DNA of 64,000 bases from Flavobacterium limi (GCF_010645075.1 NZ_JAADZV010000005.1:310001-374000), one strand, 5' to 3'. Positions 1 through 9,444 are shown, counted from the first letter of the stretch. Translations and numbers: made by a program. Notes: a model not told the origin generated them from the sequence alone.

Positions 1-1
1 T

Positions 2-433
2 ATCGGAAATGACATTGTGAACCAGAATATTTCAGATTTATATAACGGTGCAAGCTTAACAAACAAAGTAAGCGGACTGGATCAGATGGCATGGCATGGA
101 GAAGGAACTTCAAATTATGTTCCTCGTTTGTCTAAAGATGACAACAATGAAAACTTCACTAAATTTTCTTCTTTTTATGTAGAAGACGGATCATTTGTAC
201 GTATGAAGAATATTCAGTTAGGATATACTTTTCAGAATAAATTTGGCTTAGACAAATTGAGACTATCAATATCAGGACAGAATTTATGGACATGGACAAA
301 CTATTCAGGTGTTGATCCTGAAGTTGCAGGGGGAGATCCTGATAAAGATGACAGAGTTAAAGGATCAGGTTTTGGAGGATGGAATTATCCGGTTCAGCCA
401 ACCATTTTAATGGGTCTTAATGTAGCATTTTAA
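2..433 (+). CDS. SusC/RagA-type TonB-dependent outer-membrane porin, C-terminal fragment
   Basis: This is the 3' end of a gene that begins upstream of the window; the frame is open from base 2. The fragment has alternating beta-strand residues and the usual SusC ending: an NLWTWTNYSGVDPE segment followed by a last strand ending in Phe (LMGLNVAF). SusC proteins are 22-strand barrels that import oligosaccharides with energy from TonB and pair with a SusD lid. A susD gene follows 12 bases later on the same strand, which fixes the identity. The plug and most of the barrel are outside the window, so the substrate cannot be judged from this part. Confidence 0.93.
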   Translation: MGNDIVNQNISDLYNGASLTNKVSGLDQMAWHGEGTSNYVPRLSKDDNNENFTKFSSFYVEDGSFVRMKNIQLGYTFQNKFGLDKLRLSISGQNLWTWTNYSGVDPEVAGGDPDKDDRVKGSGFGGWNYPVQPTILMGLNVAF

Positions 434-445
434 TAATAGAAAGAC

Positions 446-2047
446 ATGAAAAAAATAATTTTATCTATACTAGCTTTTTCAATGCTTGCAGTTTCCTGTG
501 AAGATTTCATTGAAAAAGAACAAAGAGGAACGCAGACGCTGGACAATTACTTTCAGACAGCGCAGGAATGCGAAAACTATACCAATGAATTAACGCAGAG
601 ATTGTTGCTTTCTAAAGACTGGTATACATTGCTCGCTCCAAGATTGGTGAACGAAACAGCTACTGATGATGCCTGGATGGGAAACACAGGGCAGGACAAT
701 GGGGCATTCAGACCAGGAGCGCAGTATGTTATTACTCCGGACAATATGGGCGCATTAAACAGTCTTTATACAGCTCATTATTATACTATTCAATCCGCAA
801 ATATTGGTTTGGAAAAAATGGCTGTTTCACCAATTACTGATACTCAGAAAAACCAATATATGGGGGAATCTCTGTTTGTTCGCGCCTATTGTTATTATGA
901 GTTGGTAAACTTTTTCGGAGCAGTACCTTTGTACACGAAATCTTTGGGGACCGGCGATTTAAAATTACAGCGTAGCCCTGCAACAGAAGTTTATGCACAA
1001 ATTGAAGCCGACTTAAAAGAATCTGCTGCAAAACTCGAAGGAATTCCGGTAGCAAGAAACGGCAGAATAAACAAATGGGCTGCTTATGCTTTGTTGGCTC
1101 GTGTTTCTTTATTTCAGGAAAAATGGGCTGAAGCAAAACAATATTCCAATAAGGTAATTACAGAAGGGCCATATTCATTGGAAGAAAATTTTCTAAACAT
1201 TTGGAATGTCAACAATCATAACGGAAAAGAATCGATTTTAGAGGCTCAGTCATCTTCAGTTCAAAACGAAGCTTTAGGCTCTATGTTGCCAACTTTTTCA
1301 GGAGCCAGAGGTGAAGACAAGAAAAATTTCCCAAGTAATGATGCCAAAGATGTTATTGACGGATGGGGATGGTGCATGCCAACCAGTGACTTAGAGAATG
1401 CCTATCTTTCTGAAAATGATGAAATCCGCCGCAGAAGTACTATTACCAAATGGGGAGAAGCTGCTTACGGAGATGAGGTTTTAAATCCAACTCACAAATT
1501 CAGTTTAAATGATAATAAATCAGGACGTATTTGCCGCAAATATTACATTCCAATTGCTACACGTCGTGCTTTGGATAAAAAAGACGGACACCTGCCATTA
1601 AATGTTCCGTTGATTCGTCTGGCCGAAATGTACCTGACAAGAGCAGAAGCAAGCTATCATACTAGCGGAGATGCTTTGGCAGATATCAATATCATCAGGG
1701 ATCGTGTGGATTTAGATCCTAAAACAGGAATTTCCGGTCCAACGCTTTTAAAACAAATTTATAAAGAGCGTCGTCTGGAACTGGCTTTTGAAGGATTGCG
1801 TTTGTTCGATATCCGTCGTGAAAAAGATCCGACAACAGGAAAAAGAGTAATTGAAACTTTGATGGGACCAAACGGAACTTTTGTGAAATACAATTTAAGT
1901 TCTACTGATCCTTACGAAACAACAAATACGAAAGAATCACAGGATAAAGGAATCAATTTTGATCCTTCAAAACATTTACTTTGGCCAATACCACAAATCG
2001 AGAGAGATTTAAGTGATGGTGTAATTACTCAAAACCCTAATTATTAA
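446..2047 (+). CDS. SusD/RagB family nutrient-binding outer-membrane lipoprotein
   Basis: The signal peptide ends in a lipobox (AVSC) with the lipidated Cys at residue 18. The body has the TPR-like helices of the family, for example ESLFVRAYCYYELVNFFG and the later RLAEMYLTRAEA, and the typical end with EGLRLFDIRRE and LLWPIPQIERD. At 533 residues it is full length. SusD proteins sit on the cell surface as the lid of SusC and bind the glycan. It lies directly after the SusC gene and one base before a GH30 gene, so it belongs to the same operon. The glycan is inferred from the downstream enzymes to be an arabinogalactan. Confidence 0.96.
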   Translation: MKKIILSILAFSMLAVSCEDFIEKEQRGTQTLDNYFQTAQECENYTNELTQRLLLSKDWYTLLAPRLVNETATDDAWMGNTGQDNGAFRPGAQYVITPDNMGALNSLYTAHYYTIQSANIGLEKMAVSPITDTQKNQYMGESLFVRAYCYYELVNFFGAVPLYTKSLGTGDLKLQRSPATEVYAQIEADLKESAAKLEGIPVARNGRINKWAAYALLARVSLFQEKWAEAKQYSNKVITEGPYSLEENFLNIWNVNNHNGKESILEAQSSSVQNEALGSMLPTFSGARGEDKKNFPSNDAKDVIDGWGWCMPTSDLENAYLSENDEIRRRSTITKWGEAAYGDEVLNPTHKFSLNDNKSGRICRKYYIPIATRRALDKKDGHLPLNVPLIRLAEMYLTRAEASYHTSGDALADINIIRDRVDLDPKTGISGPTLLKQIYKERRLELAFEGLRLFDIRREKDPTTGKRVIETLMGPNGTFVKYNLSSTDPYETTNTKESQDKGINFDPSKHLLWPIPQIERDLSDGVITQNPNY

Positions 2048-2048
2048 G

Positions 2049-3686
2049 ATGATATTATATAAAAATAATAGAGTAAGTCTGCTGTGTGCAGGCTTACTTT
2101 TCGCAAGCTCTTTTTTAATAAGCTGTGATTCTGATAAAAACGAAAATTCTGATTCTGATAATGCTGTTGCAGAATTAAAAGTGAATCTGGATACCAATCT
2201 TCAGACCATGGAAAGCTTTGGTGCTTCTGATGCCTGGCAGTGTAATTTTATTGGAAAAAACTGGCCTTCGGATAAAAAAAATAAAATGGCCGATTTGCTT
2301 TTCAGCAAAGAGTTTGATGCTGAAGGAAATCCAAAAGGAATCGGTTTGTCATTATGGCGTTTTAACCTGGGGGCAGGAAGTACAGAGCAGGGAGATGCCA
2401 GCGATATTACTGACGAATGGAGACGTTCTGAATGTTTTACCACAGATGGAGTTAACTATGATATGACCAAACAAGCCGGTCAGGTTTGGTTTATGAAAGC
2501 GGCAAGAGAACGTGGGGTAGATAAATTATTGGCTTTTACAAACAGCGCTCCGGTTTACTTAACTCAAAACGGAAAAGCGCATGCGAGTATCAAAGAATAT
2601 TACAACCTGAAAGAAGGAAAAATGCCTGAACTGGCTGATTTTTGGGTAACATCTTTAGATAAATTAAAATCAGAGCACGGATTGACAATTGATTATGTGA
2701 GTCCGTTCAACGAACCGCAATACGAGTGGGATGGTTCAGGTCAGGAAGGTTCTCCGGCTACGAATGGAAATATTTACAGTTTTGTGAATGTTTTATCTCC
2801 AAAATTACAATCAAAAGGGCTAAGTTCTCAGATTGTAGTGGGAGAAGGAGGATCTTATGAGCCTTTGTATAAAACGATTGCAGGAAAAGAAAGCAGATCG
2901 AACCAGATTGATTATTTCTTTGCTTCAAATTCATCTAAGAATATTGCAGGTTTAAGTAATGTCAAAAAAACGATCTCTGCACACAGTTACTGGCAGGCAT
3001 GGCCTTTAAGAGAGTTAGTAAATTCAAGGGAATTAGCTGCTGTAAGAGCACAATCTATTGGAGGTTTAAGTCTTTGGTCTACAGAATACTGCGTTTTGGA
3101 AAGCCCGGGAACAGCTGAGCTTCCGGGTGGTGCAGGTCCTGGAAGAGATTTAGGAATTTCTCTGGCACTTTGGACAGCCCGTATCATCAGTACCGATATT
3201 GCGGTTGGAGGGGTAACTTCATGGCAGTGGTGGACAGCTATCAGCCGTGGCGACTACAAAGACGGATTAATTCACGTAGATAATGGTTCAAGCAATGGTG
3301 CAGGTGATGCTAACTATTGTAAAAACGACGGATTTATCAGGGATTCCAAAACACTTTGGGCTTTAGGAAACTTCTCTTTCTTTGTAAAACCGGGAATGGT
3401 AAGGGTTCAAATTCCAAGTATTGACAGTGCAAAAGCGGTAAATGATGTTATGGTGACGGCTTATAAAGATGTTGCATCCAAAAAATTGGTAATCGTTGCA
3501 GTAAACATCAGCAAAGCAGCAAAAACATACAAGTTTAACCTTAGTGGAGGAGCTTTAACAGACAATAAACTAACACCTTATACAACTTCTGAAACGTTAA
3601 GTCTGAAAAAAGGTGCAGCTGTCGATGCTACGAATTTAGAAATACCGGCAAGATCAGTTGTAACGTATGTAGGAACATATAAGTAA
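2049..3686 (+). CDS. GH30 family glycosidase lipoprotein, probable endo-beta-1,6-galactanase type
   Basis: The signal peptide has a lipobox (LISC, Cys26) followed by an acidic stretch (DSDKNE), which suggests a surface lipoprotein. The GH30 barrel starts near residue 50 (MESFGASDAW). The expected acid/base is E222 in SPFNEPQYEW and the nucleophile E346 in WSTEYC. A C-terminal beta domain follows from about residue 450, as usual for the family. GH30 enzymes cleave beta-1,6-glucans, beta-1,6-galactans, xylans or glucosylceramide; beta-1,6-galactan is preferred here because of the GH2, GH27, GH51 and GH43 neighbours. A close paralogue follows, exported by a different signal. Family is sure, substrate is inferred. 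Confidence 0.88.
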   Translation: MILYKNNRVSLLCAGLLFASSFLISCDSDKNENSDSDNAVAELKVNLDTNLQTMESFGASDAWQCNFIGKNWPSDKKNKMADLLFSKEFDAEGNPKGIGLSLWRFNLGAGSTEQGDASDITDEWRRSECFTTDGVNYDMTKQAGQVWFMKAARERGVDKLLAFTNSAPVYLTQNGKAHASIKEYYNLKEGKMPELADFWVTSLDKLKSEHGLTIDYVSPFNEPQYEWDGSGQEGSPATNGNIYSFVNVLSPKLQSKGLSSQIVVGEGGSYEPLYKTIAGKESRSNQIDYFFASNSSKNIAGLSNVKKTISAHSYWQAWPLRELVNSRELAAVRAQSIGGLSLWSTEYCVLESPGTAELPGGAGPGRDLGISLALWTARIISTDIAVGGVTSWQWWTAISRGDYKDGLIHVDNGSSNGAGDANYCKNDGFIRDSKTLWALGNFSFFVKPGMVRVQIPSIDSAKAVNDVMVTAYKDVASKKLVIVAVNISKAAKTYKFNLSGGALTDNKLTPYTTSETLSLKKGAAVDATNLEIPARSVVTYVGTYK

Positions 3687-3710
3687 GGTTTCAAAGGTTT
3701 AACGACAATA

Positions 3711-3813
3711 TTGTCATTTCGACGTAAGGAGAAATCACACTCGTTAATCGACAAAGATTGGCGACATACTTTGCGGAATTTCTAGTGAGATTCCTCGTTC
3801 CTCGGAATGACAA
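3711..3813. repeat. Imperfect inverted-repeat element between the GH30 genes
   Basis: The left end (TTGTCATTTCGACGTAAGGA) and the right end (CGTTCCTCGGAATGACAA) are imperfect inverted copies that can fold across about 100 bp. Elements with this TGTCATTyCGA...TCGGAATGACA form are, to my recollection, dispersed between genes in Flavobacterium genomes, like REP or MITE elements. It has no coding capacity. It sits between two co-directional genes and could attenuate or process the transcript. Confidence 0.6.
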
Positions 3814-3858
3814 ACAAGACGATAATAAAATTTACGTCAATATGAAAAATAAAAATTA

Positions 3859-5445
3859 ATGAGAAAAGTATATATCTCGCTTTTATTGGTAATGGGTTCG
3901 CTGTCGTATGGGCAGCGAACCATAACCATTAGCACAGATAATGTAGTTCAGACCATGGATGGTTTTGGAGGCTCGGATGCATGGAGAACACAATTTGTGG
4001 GTAAAAATTGGCCGGAACACAAAAAAAATGCCATCGCGGATTTATTATTTAGTAAAGAAATTGATGCAGATGGAAATCCAAAAGGAATCGGACTTTCGAT
4101 CTGGCGTTTTAATCTTGGGGCAGGAAGCACAGAACAAGGAGAAAACAGTAAGGTATCTGATGAGTGGAGAAGAAGCGAATGCATTTTGAATGCTGACGGA
4201 ACTTATGATTTTTCGAAGCAGGAAGGGCAAAGATGGTTTTTGCAGGCAGCCAAAAAGCGAGGAGTTGAAAAATTCCTGATTTTTACAAACAGTCCGCCGG
4301 TTCATATGACGCATAACGGATTATCTTTTTCTTCCCGAAAAAATAAACTGAATCTAAAAGATGGTGCAATTCCAAAATTTGCCGATTTTTTAGTTCAAAG
4401 TATTCAGGGACTGGAGAAAAAAGAAGGAATAAAATTCGATTATGTAAGTCCGTTAAACGAACCGCAATGGGAATGGATGCCAAAAAGCGGTGACACCAAC
4501 AGTCAGGAAGGCACCCCGGCTACAAATCAGGAAATATACGAGGTAACCAAAGCACTTTCTGAAAAGCTTAAAGCCAAAAAAATGAGTACAGAAATTGTAG
4601 TTGCCGAAGCAGCACAAATCGATTATTTGTATGAAAATGTAAATGCAGAAAATCGAGATAATCAGATTGATTATTTCTTTGGAAAAACAAAAACAAATAT
4701 TTCTAAATTACCGAATGTTAAAAATGTTATTTTAGGCCACAGTTATTTTACGACCTGGCCGGTTGAAAAACAGGTCTTAAGCCGAAAATTAATTGCTGCA
4801 GAAGTAAAACAGAAACCGGGATTGAAATATTGGCAGTCGGAATACTGTATTCTGGAAAATCCGGGAGAAGATGAAATTCCGGGTGGTTCAGGCGGAGGCA
4901 GGGATTTAGGAATGCAGACCGCTTTGTTTGTAGCAAGATTAATTCATAATGATATTGCTGTTGCAAATGCAGCTTCATGGCAGTGGTGGACATCTATTAC
5001 GCGTGCTGATTATAAAGACGGTCTGATCTATCTGGATGATGGTAAAAGTAACGGCTCAACAGCACCGGATTATGTTCGAAACGATGGAGAGTTTCGTGAT
5101 TCAAAACTGCTTTGGGCTTTAGGAAATTATTCACTTTTTGTACGTCCGGGAATGTATAGAATTGATGTTCCAAACCAGAATGAACTGGATGCCGCAAATG
5201 ATGTAATGCTGACAGCTTACAAAGATGTTCAAAACAAAAAGCTGATTGTAGTAGCAGTAAATTGCGGAAAATCAGCTCAGCAATACAAATTTGATTTGTC
5301 AAAAGGCACTGTAAAAAACAATGAATTTACACCTTATACAACTTCTGAAACTTCTAATTTAAAAAGAGGAACGGTTCAGAAAACAGATAATCTGGAAATT
5401 CCGGTAAGATCTGTAGTGACGTTTGTGGGGGAATTACAATATTGA
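3859..5445 (+). CDS. GH30 family glycosidase, secreted paralogue of the preceding enzyme
   Basis: This protein is similar to its upstream neighbour along its whole length, including KGIGLS(I/L)WRFNLGAGSTEQG and the final SVVT(F/Y)VG. The acid/base is E201 (SPLNEPQWEW) and the nucleophile E328 (QSEYC). It has a type I signal peptide of about 18 residues (cleavage near SYGQ) and no lipobox Cys, so it should be periplasmic or secreted rather than anchored. A tandem duplication followed by different sorting would give one enzyme for surface attack and one for periplasmic finishing. As for the paralogue, beta-1,6-galactan is the inferred substrate. Confidence 0.88.
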   Translation: MRKVYISLLLVMGSLSYGQRTITISTDNVVQTMDGFGGSDAWRTQFVGKNWPEHKKNAIADLLFSKEIDADGNPKGIGLSIWRFNLGAGSTEQGENSKVSDEWRRSECILNADGTYDFSKQEGQRWFLQAAKKRGVEKFLIFTNSPPVHMTHNGLSFSSRKNKLNLKDGAIPKFADFLVQSIQGLEKKEGIKFDYVSPLNEPQWEWMPKSGDTNSQEGTPATNQEIYEVTKALSEKLKAKKMSTEIVVAEAAQIDYLYENVNAENRDNQIDYFFGKTKTNISKLPNVKNVILGHSYFTTWPVEKQVLSRKLIAAEVKQKPGLKYWQSEYCILENPGEDEIPGGSGGGRDLGMQTALFVARLIHNDIAVANAASWQWWTSITRADYKDGLIYLDDGKSNGSTAPDYVRNDGEFRDSKLLWALGNYSLFVRPGMYRIDVPNQNELDAANDVMLTAYKDVQNKKLIVVAVNCGKSAQQYKFDLSKGTVKNNEFTPYTTSETSNLKRGTVQKTDNLEIPVRSVVTFVGELQY

Positions 5446-5456
5446 AAATAAAATAA

Positions 5457-5497
5457 GTTTCAGGTTCCAGATTTGAAACTAACTTGAAACCTGAAAC
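5457..5497. repeat. Hairpin repeat with a GTTTCAGGTT stem
   Basis: A perfect 10-bp stem (GTTTCAGGTT at 5457-5466 with AACCTGAAAC at 5488-5497) and a 21-base loop lie between the second GH30 gene and the GH2 gene. The flank carries further GAAACCTG units, so this looks like a small dispersed repeat. It has no T-run and is not a typical terminator. Confidence 0.5.
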
Positions 5498-5520
5498 CTG
5501 AACAAAAATCAACTAAAAAC

Positions 5521-7941
5521 ATGTTTACAAAAAAGATCCTATTACCCGCATTACTCTTTTCGTGTCTGTCAGCGAGCAGTCAGATTTCGTTTGGAGATTC
5601 TAAAAAAATTAATGACAACTGGAAATTCAATCTTCAGGAAATTCCGGAAGCAAAAAATACAGCTTTTGACGACAGTAAATGGCAAAAAATAAATGTGCCT
5701 CATGACTGGAGTGTAAAAGGCCAGTTGAGTCCAACTCTGGCAAGCTGTACCGGTTATCTGCCGGGAGGAATTGCATGGTACAGAAAATCAATTAATATTC
5801 CGCAGAGTAAATCGGGCGAAAAAGTGTATTTGTACTTTGAAGGCGTTTACAACCGAAGCGAAGTATTCCTTAACGGACATTCATTAGGAAAACGTCCAAA
5901 CGGTTATATTTCTTTTGCATTTGATGCTACACAATTTGTAAAATTTGGTGGAGAAAATATCATTTCAGTTCGCGTAGACCACAGCCAGAGCGCCGATTCG
6001 AGATGGTATACCGGTTCCGGAATTTACAGAGATGTGTGGGTTGTATATGCAAACCCGGTTCATATTGCACAATGGGGTGTGTATGCATATCCTGAAGTAA
6101 AAAAAGGAGCAGGAACTTTGAATGTTGAGGTTGAAGTTGAAAACGGTTCTAAGGCAAAATCAAGTCTTACAGTTGTGAATGAATTGATTTCAAAAGACGG
6201 AAAATCAGTGGCTAAATCTTCTTCTAAAGTAGACGTTGCGGCCAACCAGAACGGAAAGATTTCGACGAAATTAAACATCAAAAATCCACAATTGTGGGAT
6301 TTAGAGAATCCGAATTTATATCAGCTTAAAACCACTGTTTTAAAAGATGGAAAACAAATTGATGAAACGGTAACCAAAACTGGTTTCAGAAAATTTACTT
6401 TCGATCCTAATAATGGTTTTGCACTGAATGATAAATGGATGAAAATGAAAGGGGTTTGTCTGCATCACGATGCCGGAGTTCTGGGTTCAGCAGTGCCTCG
6501 TGAAGTCTGGAAAACCAGATTACAGACCCTGAAGGAAATTGGTGTAAACGCCATTCGTACGAGTCATAATCCGCAGGCACCTGATTTTTATGAGCTTTGC
6601 GATGAATTAGGATTATTGGTATTGAACGAAGCATATGACGAATGGGAATTCCCAAAACGCAAATGGATGACAGGATGGAATGTTGGTACTCCTGAATTTC
6701 AGGGTCATGCTGATGTTTTTGCGGAATGGGCTGAAAAAGATTTAGAAGATTTTGTCCGAAGAGATCGCAATCATCTTTCTGTATTTGCATGGAGTATTGG
6801 GAATGAAGTAGATTATCCAAATGATCCGTATTCGCATCCGGTTTTGGATAAAGGGAAAGACGGTTTCGGACAAGCAGCTTACGGAGGTTACAAAAAAGAT
6901 GCACCGGACGCTATGCGCCTTGGAGCAATTGCAAAACATCTGGTTGCAGCGGTTAAAAAATACGACAAATCACGCCCAACAACGGCAGGTTTGGCGGGTG
7001 TTGCGATGTCTAACGAAACAGAATATCCGGGCGCTTTAGATATTACAGGATACAATTACACCGAAAGTAAATACCAGTCGGATCATGAAAAATACCCAAA
7101 CAGAGTCATTTTCGGAAGTGAGAATGTACACGATATGGAACCTTGGTTAGCGGTAAAAAACAACAAGTATATTTTCGGACAGTTTTTATGGACAGGAATC
7201 GATTATCTGGGTGAATCAGGAAGTTGGCCTTCAAGAGGATTCTACTCCGGATTAGTTGATTTTGCAGGAGTTATCAAGCCAAGAGGCTATTTCCGTCAGT
7301 CATTATGGTCAGATAAACCGATGACGTATTTAGGAACATATCCATTGAAAAACGAAAAAGACATTTCGAAAGATGCGTGGGCTATCTGGAATTATGAAGC
7401 AGCTCAGAAAATCCGTGTAGTTTGCTATACCAATGCTGCAAAAGCACGTTTGGAATTAAATGGAAAAGTAGTAGGAGAAACCAAAACGTATGACGAAAAA
7501 AACGGAATTATCTATTGGGATATTCCTTTTGCCTCAGGAAAATTAGAAGCGGTTGGATTGGATAAAAACGATAAAGAAGTAAGCCGTTACGCAATCAATT
7601 CTACCCAGCAGCCTGTAGAGTTAACCATTGCTGAAAAAGACATCACAATCAGTAAAGACAGAGGTGTTGCAAAAATAATGGTTCAGGTTAAAGATCAAAA
7701 TGGTCTTCCGGTGATGCTTTCAGATAATGAAGTGACTTGTACCATTACTGGTCCAGGAGTTTTATTAGGTCTTGAAGCAGGAAACAATAGCGATATGACA
7801 GATTATACAGATAATGTTCAGCGAGTTTATCACGGACACATTGCTGCATACATTGAAGCAACAGGAGAAGCACAACCAATCAAAGTTACTTTTACGAGCC
7901 AGTGGCTGAAACCAGTCGAAGTTACTGTGAATGTGAAATAG
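5521..7941 (+). CDS. GH2 family beta-galactosidase-like glycosidase
   Basis: After a signal peptide of about 20 residues the protein has the GH2 order: sugar-binding jelly roll (NVPHDWSVKG, residues ~55-170), immunoglobulin-like domain (~180-290), and TIM barrel (~300-600). The acid/base is E429 in SIGNEV and the nucleophile E534 in FGSEN. A further beta domain follows to residue 806. GH2 members remove beta-galactose, beta-mannose or beta-glucuronic acid; beta-galactose fits the locus. The 806-residue length matches Bacteroidota GH2 enzymes with one extra C-terminal domain. It probably acts in the periplasm on galacto-oligosaccharides released by the GH30 enzymes. Family is certain, substrate moderately so. 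Confidence 0.9.
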   Translation: MFTKKILLPALLFSCLSASSQISFGDSKKINDNWKFNLQEIPEAKNTAFDDSKWQKINVPHDWSVKGQLSPTLASCTGYLPGGIAWYRKSINIPQSKSGEKVYLYFEGVYNRSEVFLNGHSLGKRPNGYISFAFDATQFVKFGGENIISVRVDHSQSADSRWYTGSGIYRDVWVVYANPVHIAQWGVYAYPEVKKGAGTLNVEVEVENGSKAKSSLTVVNELISKDGKSVAKSSSKVDVAANQNGKISTKLNIKNPQLWDLENPNLYQLKTTVLKDGKQIDETVTKTGFRKFTFDPNNGFALNDKWMKMKGVCLHHDAGVLGSAVPREVWKTRLQTLKEIGVNAIRTSHNPQAPDFYELCDELGLLVLNEAYDEWEFPKRKWMTGWNVGTPEFQGHADVFAEWAEKDLEDFVRRDRNHLSVFAWSIGNEVDYPNDPYSHPVLDKGKDGFGQAAYGGYKKDAPDAMRLGAIAKHLVAAVKKYDKSRPTTAGLAGVAMSNETEYPGALDITGYNYTESKYQSDHEKYPNRVIFGSENVHDMEPWLAVKNNKYIFGQFLWTGIDYLGESGSWPSRGFYSGLVDFAGVIKPRGYFRQSLWSDKPMTYLGTYPLKNEKDISKDAWAIWNYEAAQKIRVVCYTNAAKARLELNGKVVGETKTYDEKNGIIYWDIPFASGKLEAVGLDKNDKEVSRYAINSTQQPVELTIAEKDITISKDRGVAKIMVQVKDQNGLPVMLSDNEVTCTITGPGVLLGLEAGNNSDMTDYTDNVQRVYHGHIAAYIEATGEAQPIKVTFTSQWLKPVEVTVNVK

Positions 7942-7967
7942 ATTCGTAAGTTTTTTCTAAACTTTTT

Positions 7968-8009
7968 AATTAACCTGCTTGCTTTTTTTGTTAAGTAAGC
8001 AGGTTAATT
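7968..8009. terminator. Perfect 13-bp inverted repeat after the GH2 gene
   Basis: AATTAACCTGCTT at 7968-7980 pairs perfectly with AAGCAGGTTAATT at 7997-8009 around a 16-base T-rich loop. There is no T-run after the stem, so it may be a weak terminator or an RNA-stability hairpin separating the upstream operon from the GH27 gene, which has its own promoter. Confidence 0.55.
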
Positions 8010-8010
8010 G

Positions 8011-8039
8011 TTGTAATGAAGAAAAGTTTATTATATTTG
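8011..8039 (+). promoter_or_regulatory. Probable promoter of the GH27-GH51-GH43 part of the locus
   Basis: A TTG at 8011-8013 lies 18 bases before TATATTTG at 8032-8039, matching the Bacteroidota consensus TTG-N17-19-TAnnTTTG. It starts right after the inverted repeat and leaves a leader of about 30 bases before the GH27 start codon. Confidence 0.65.
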
Positions 8040-8073
8040 AAGTGTACTATCAACACTTATTTTTTTTAATAAT

Positions 8074-9444
8074 ATGAAAATAAAAAGCATAATTATATTC
8101 GGTATAGGAATTTTTTTAACGCCATTTTTTTCAAATGCTCAAAAAGCAGTTTTTAAGGATGGCGAATTTAAACAATGGGCGCAAACTCCTCCAATGGGAT
8201 GGAACAGCTGGGATTGTTACGGACCAACCGTCGAAGAGCACGAAGTAAAAGCCAATGCAGATTATATGGCAAAAAACCTGAAGAAATTTGGATGGGAGTT
8301 TGTAGTGGTCGATATCAGGTGGTTTGTAGAAAATGATAAAGCAGGCGGATACAACCAAAAAGACCCACGTTACGTAATTGACCAATACGGACGATACCAG
8401 CCGGCAGTTAACCGTTTTCCTTCTGCAAAAGACGGACAGGGTTTCAAACCATTAGCAGATTATATCCACAAAAAAGGATTAAAATTCGGTATCCACATCA
8501 TGCGTGGAATCCCTAAAAAAGCCGTTGAAGAAAAAATGCCAGTCAAAGGTGCAAACGGCGTTACCGCTGACCAGATTTATACCACTGCTTTGCAATGTGA
8601 ATGGCTAAAAGACAATTATACCATATTGGCGGATAAACCGGGAGCACAGGAATATTATGATTCTATTTTCGAATTATACGCACAATGGGGCGTAGATTTC
8701 ATTAAAATTGATGATTTGTCGCGACCGTATCATGAAGGTGAAATTAACTTAATCAGAAATGCAATCGACAAATGCGGACGTAAAATCGTATTGAGTACTT
8801 CACCTGGAGAAACACCAATTTCGGCAGCTGCACACGTAAAAGAGCATGCTAATATGTGGCGTATGGTCGATGACGTTTGGGATACATGGCCGCACATTAC
8901 CCATTTAATGGATGTTGCGCAACAATGGTATCCTCATATTGCACCCGGAACATGGCCGGATTGCGATATGATTCCTTTGGGACGTATTTCAGTTAGAGGG
9001 GAAAGAGGAGAAGACAGAATGACCCGTTTGACAAAAGACGAACAGTATACTTTGATTACATTCTTTAATATCTTTAAATCTCCTTTGTTCTTTGGTGGGG
9101 ATTTGCCAAGTAATGACGCATTTACTTTATCATTATTGACAAATAAGGAAGTCGTAAAAATGCACAATGAAAGCACAAATGTAAAACAGCTTTTCCATAA
9201 AGACGGAAAAATTGCCGTGACTTCAGAAAATCCTAAAGACGGAAGTGTGTATTTAGCCTTATTTAATATTTCAGATTCTGCTGAAGAAAAGATTTCTGTA
9301 AGTCTTTCAGATCTTGGTATTGCTGGTCATGTGGATTGTAAAAACATATGGACAGGTGAAAAATTAAACATTCATTCCAAAGAAGTTTCAGCAACTTTAA
9401 AGCCTCACAGTTCTGTTCTTTATAAATTGCAAAGCAAAAAATAA
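8074..9444 (+). CDS. GH27 family enzyme, likely beta-L-arabinopyranosidase or alpha-galactosidase
   Basis: A signal peptide of about 22 residues precedes the GH27 barrel, which opens with TPPMGWNSWDCYG. The expected nucleophile is D213 (FIKID) and the acid/base D267 (WRMVDDVWDTW). A C-terminal beta-sandwich ends the 456-residue protein. In alpha-galactosidases the second strand carries two acidic residues (the DDCW motif); here the motif reads VVVDIRWF, so D80 is kept but the second Asp is Ile81. The same Asp-to-Ile change is reported, as I recall, for the Streptomyces avermitilis GH27 beta-L-arabinopyranosidase. Beta-L-arabinopyranose also caps arabinogalactan side chains. The stop overlaps the next start (TAATG), so the two are translationally coupled. 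Confidence 0.88.
   Translation: MKIKSIIIFGIGIFLTPFFSNAQKAVFKDGEFKQWAQTPPMGWNSWDCYGPTVEEHEVKANADYMAKNLKKFGWEFVVVDIRWFVENDKAGGYNQKDPRYVIDQYGRYQPAVNRFPSAKDGQGFKPLADYIHKKGLKFGIHIMRGIPKKAVEEKMPVKGANGVTADQIYTTALQCEWLKDNYTILADKPGAQEYYDSIFELYAQWGVDFIKIDDLSRPYHEGEINLIRNAIDKCGRKIVLSTSPGETPISAAAHVKEHANMWRMVDDVWDTWPHITHLMDVAQQWYPHIAPGTWPDCDMIPLGRISVRGERGEDRMTRLTKDEQYTLITFFNIFKSPLFFGGDLPSNDAFTLSLLTNKEVVKMHNESTNVKQLFHKDGKIAVTSENPKDGSVYLALFNISDSAEEKISVSLSDLGIAGHVDCKNIWTGEKLNIHSKEVSATLKPHSSVLYKLQSKK

Noticed and set aside
834..1136. Minus-strand frame of 100 codons inside susD
   Set aside because: Shadow of the SusD coding sequence without signal or domain.
6407..6904. 165-codon minus-strand frame inside the GH2 gene
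   Set aside because: Antisense shadow with rare-codon, His- and Pro-rich composition; the sense frame carries the catalytic motifs.
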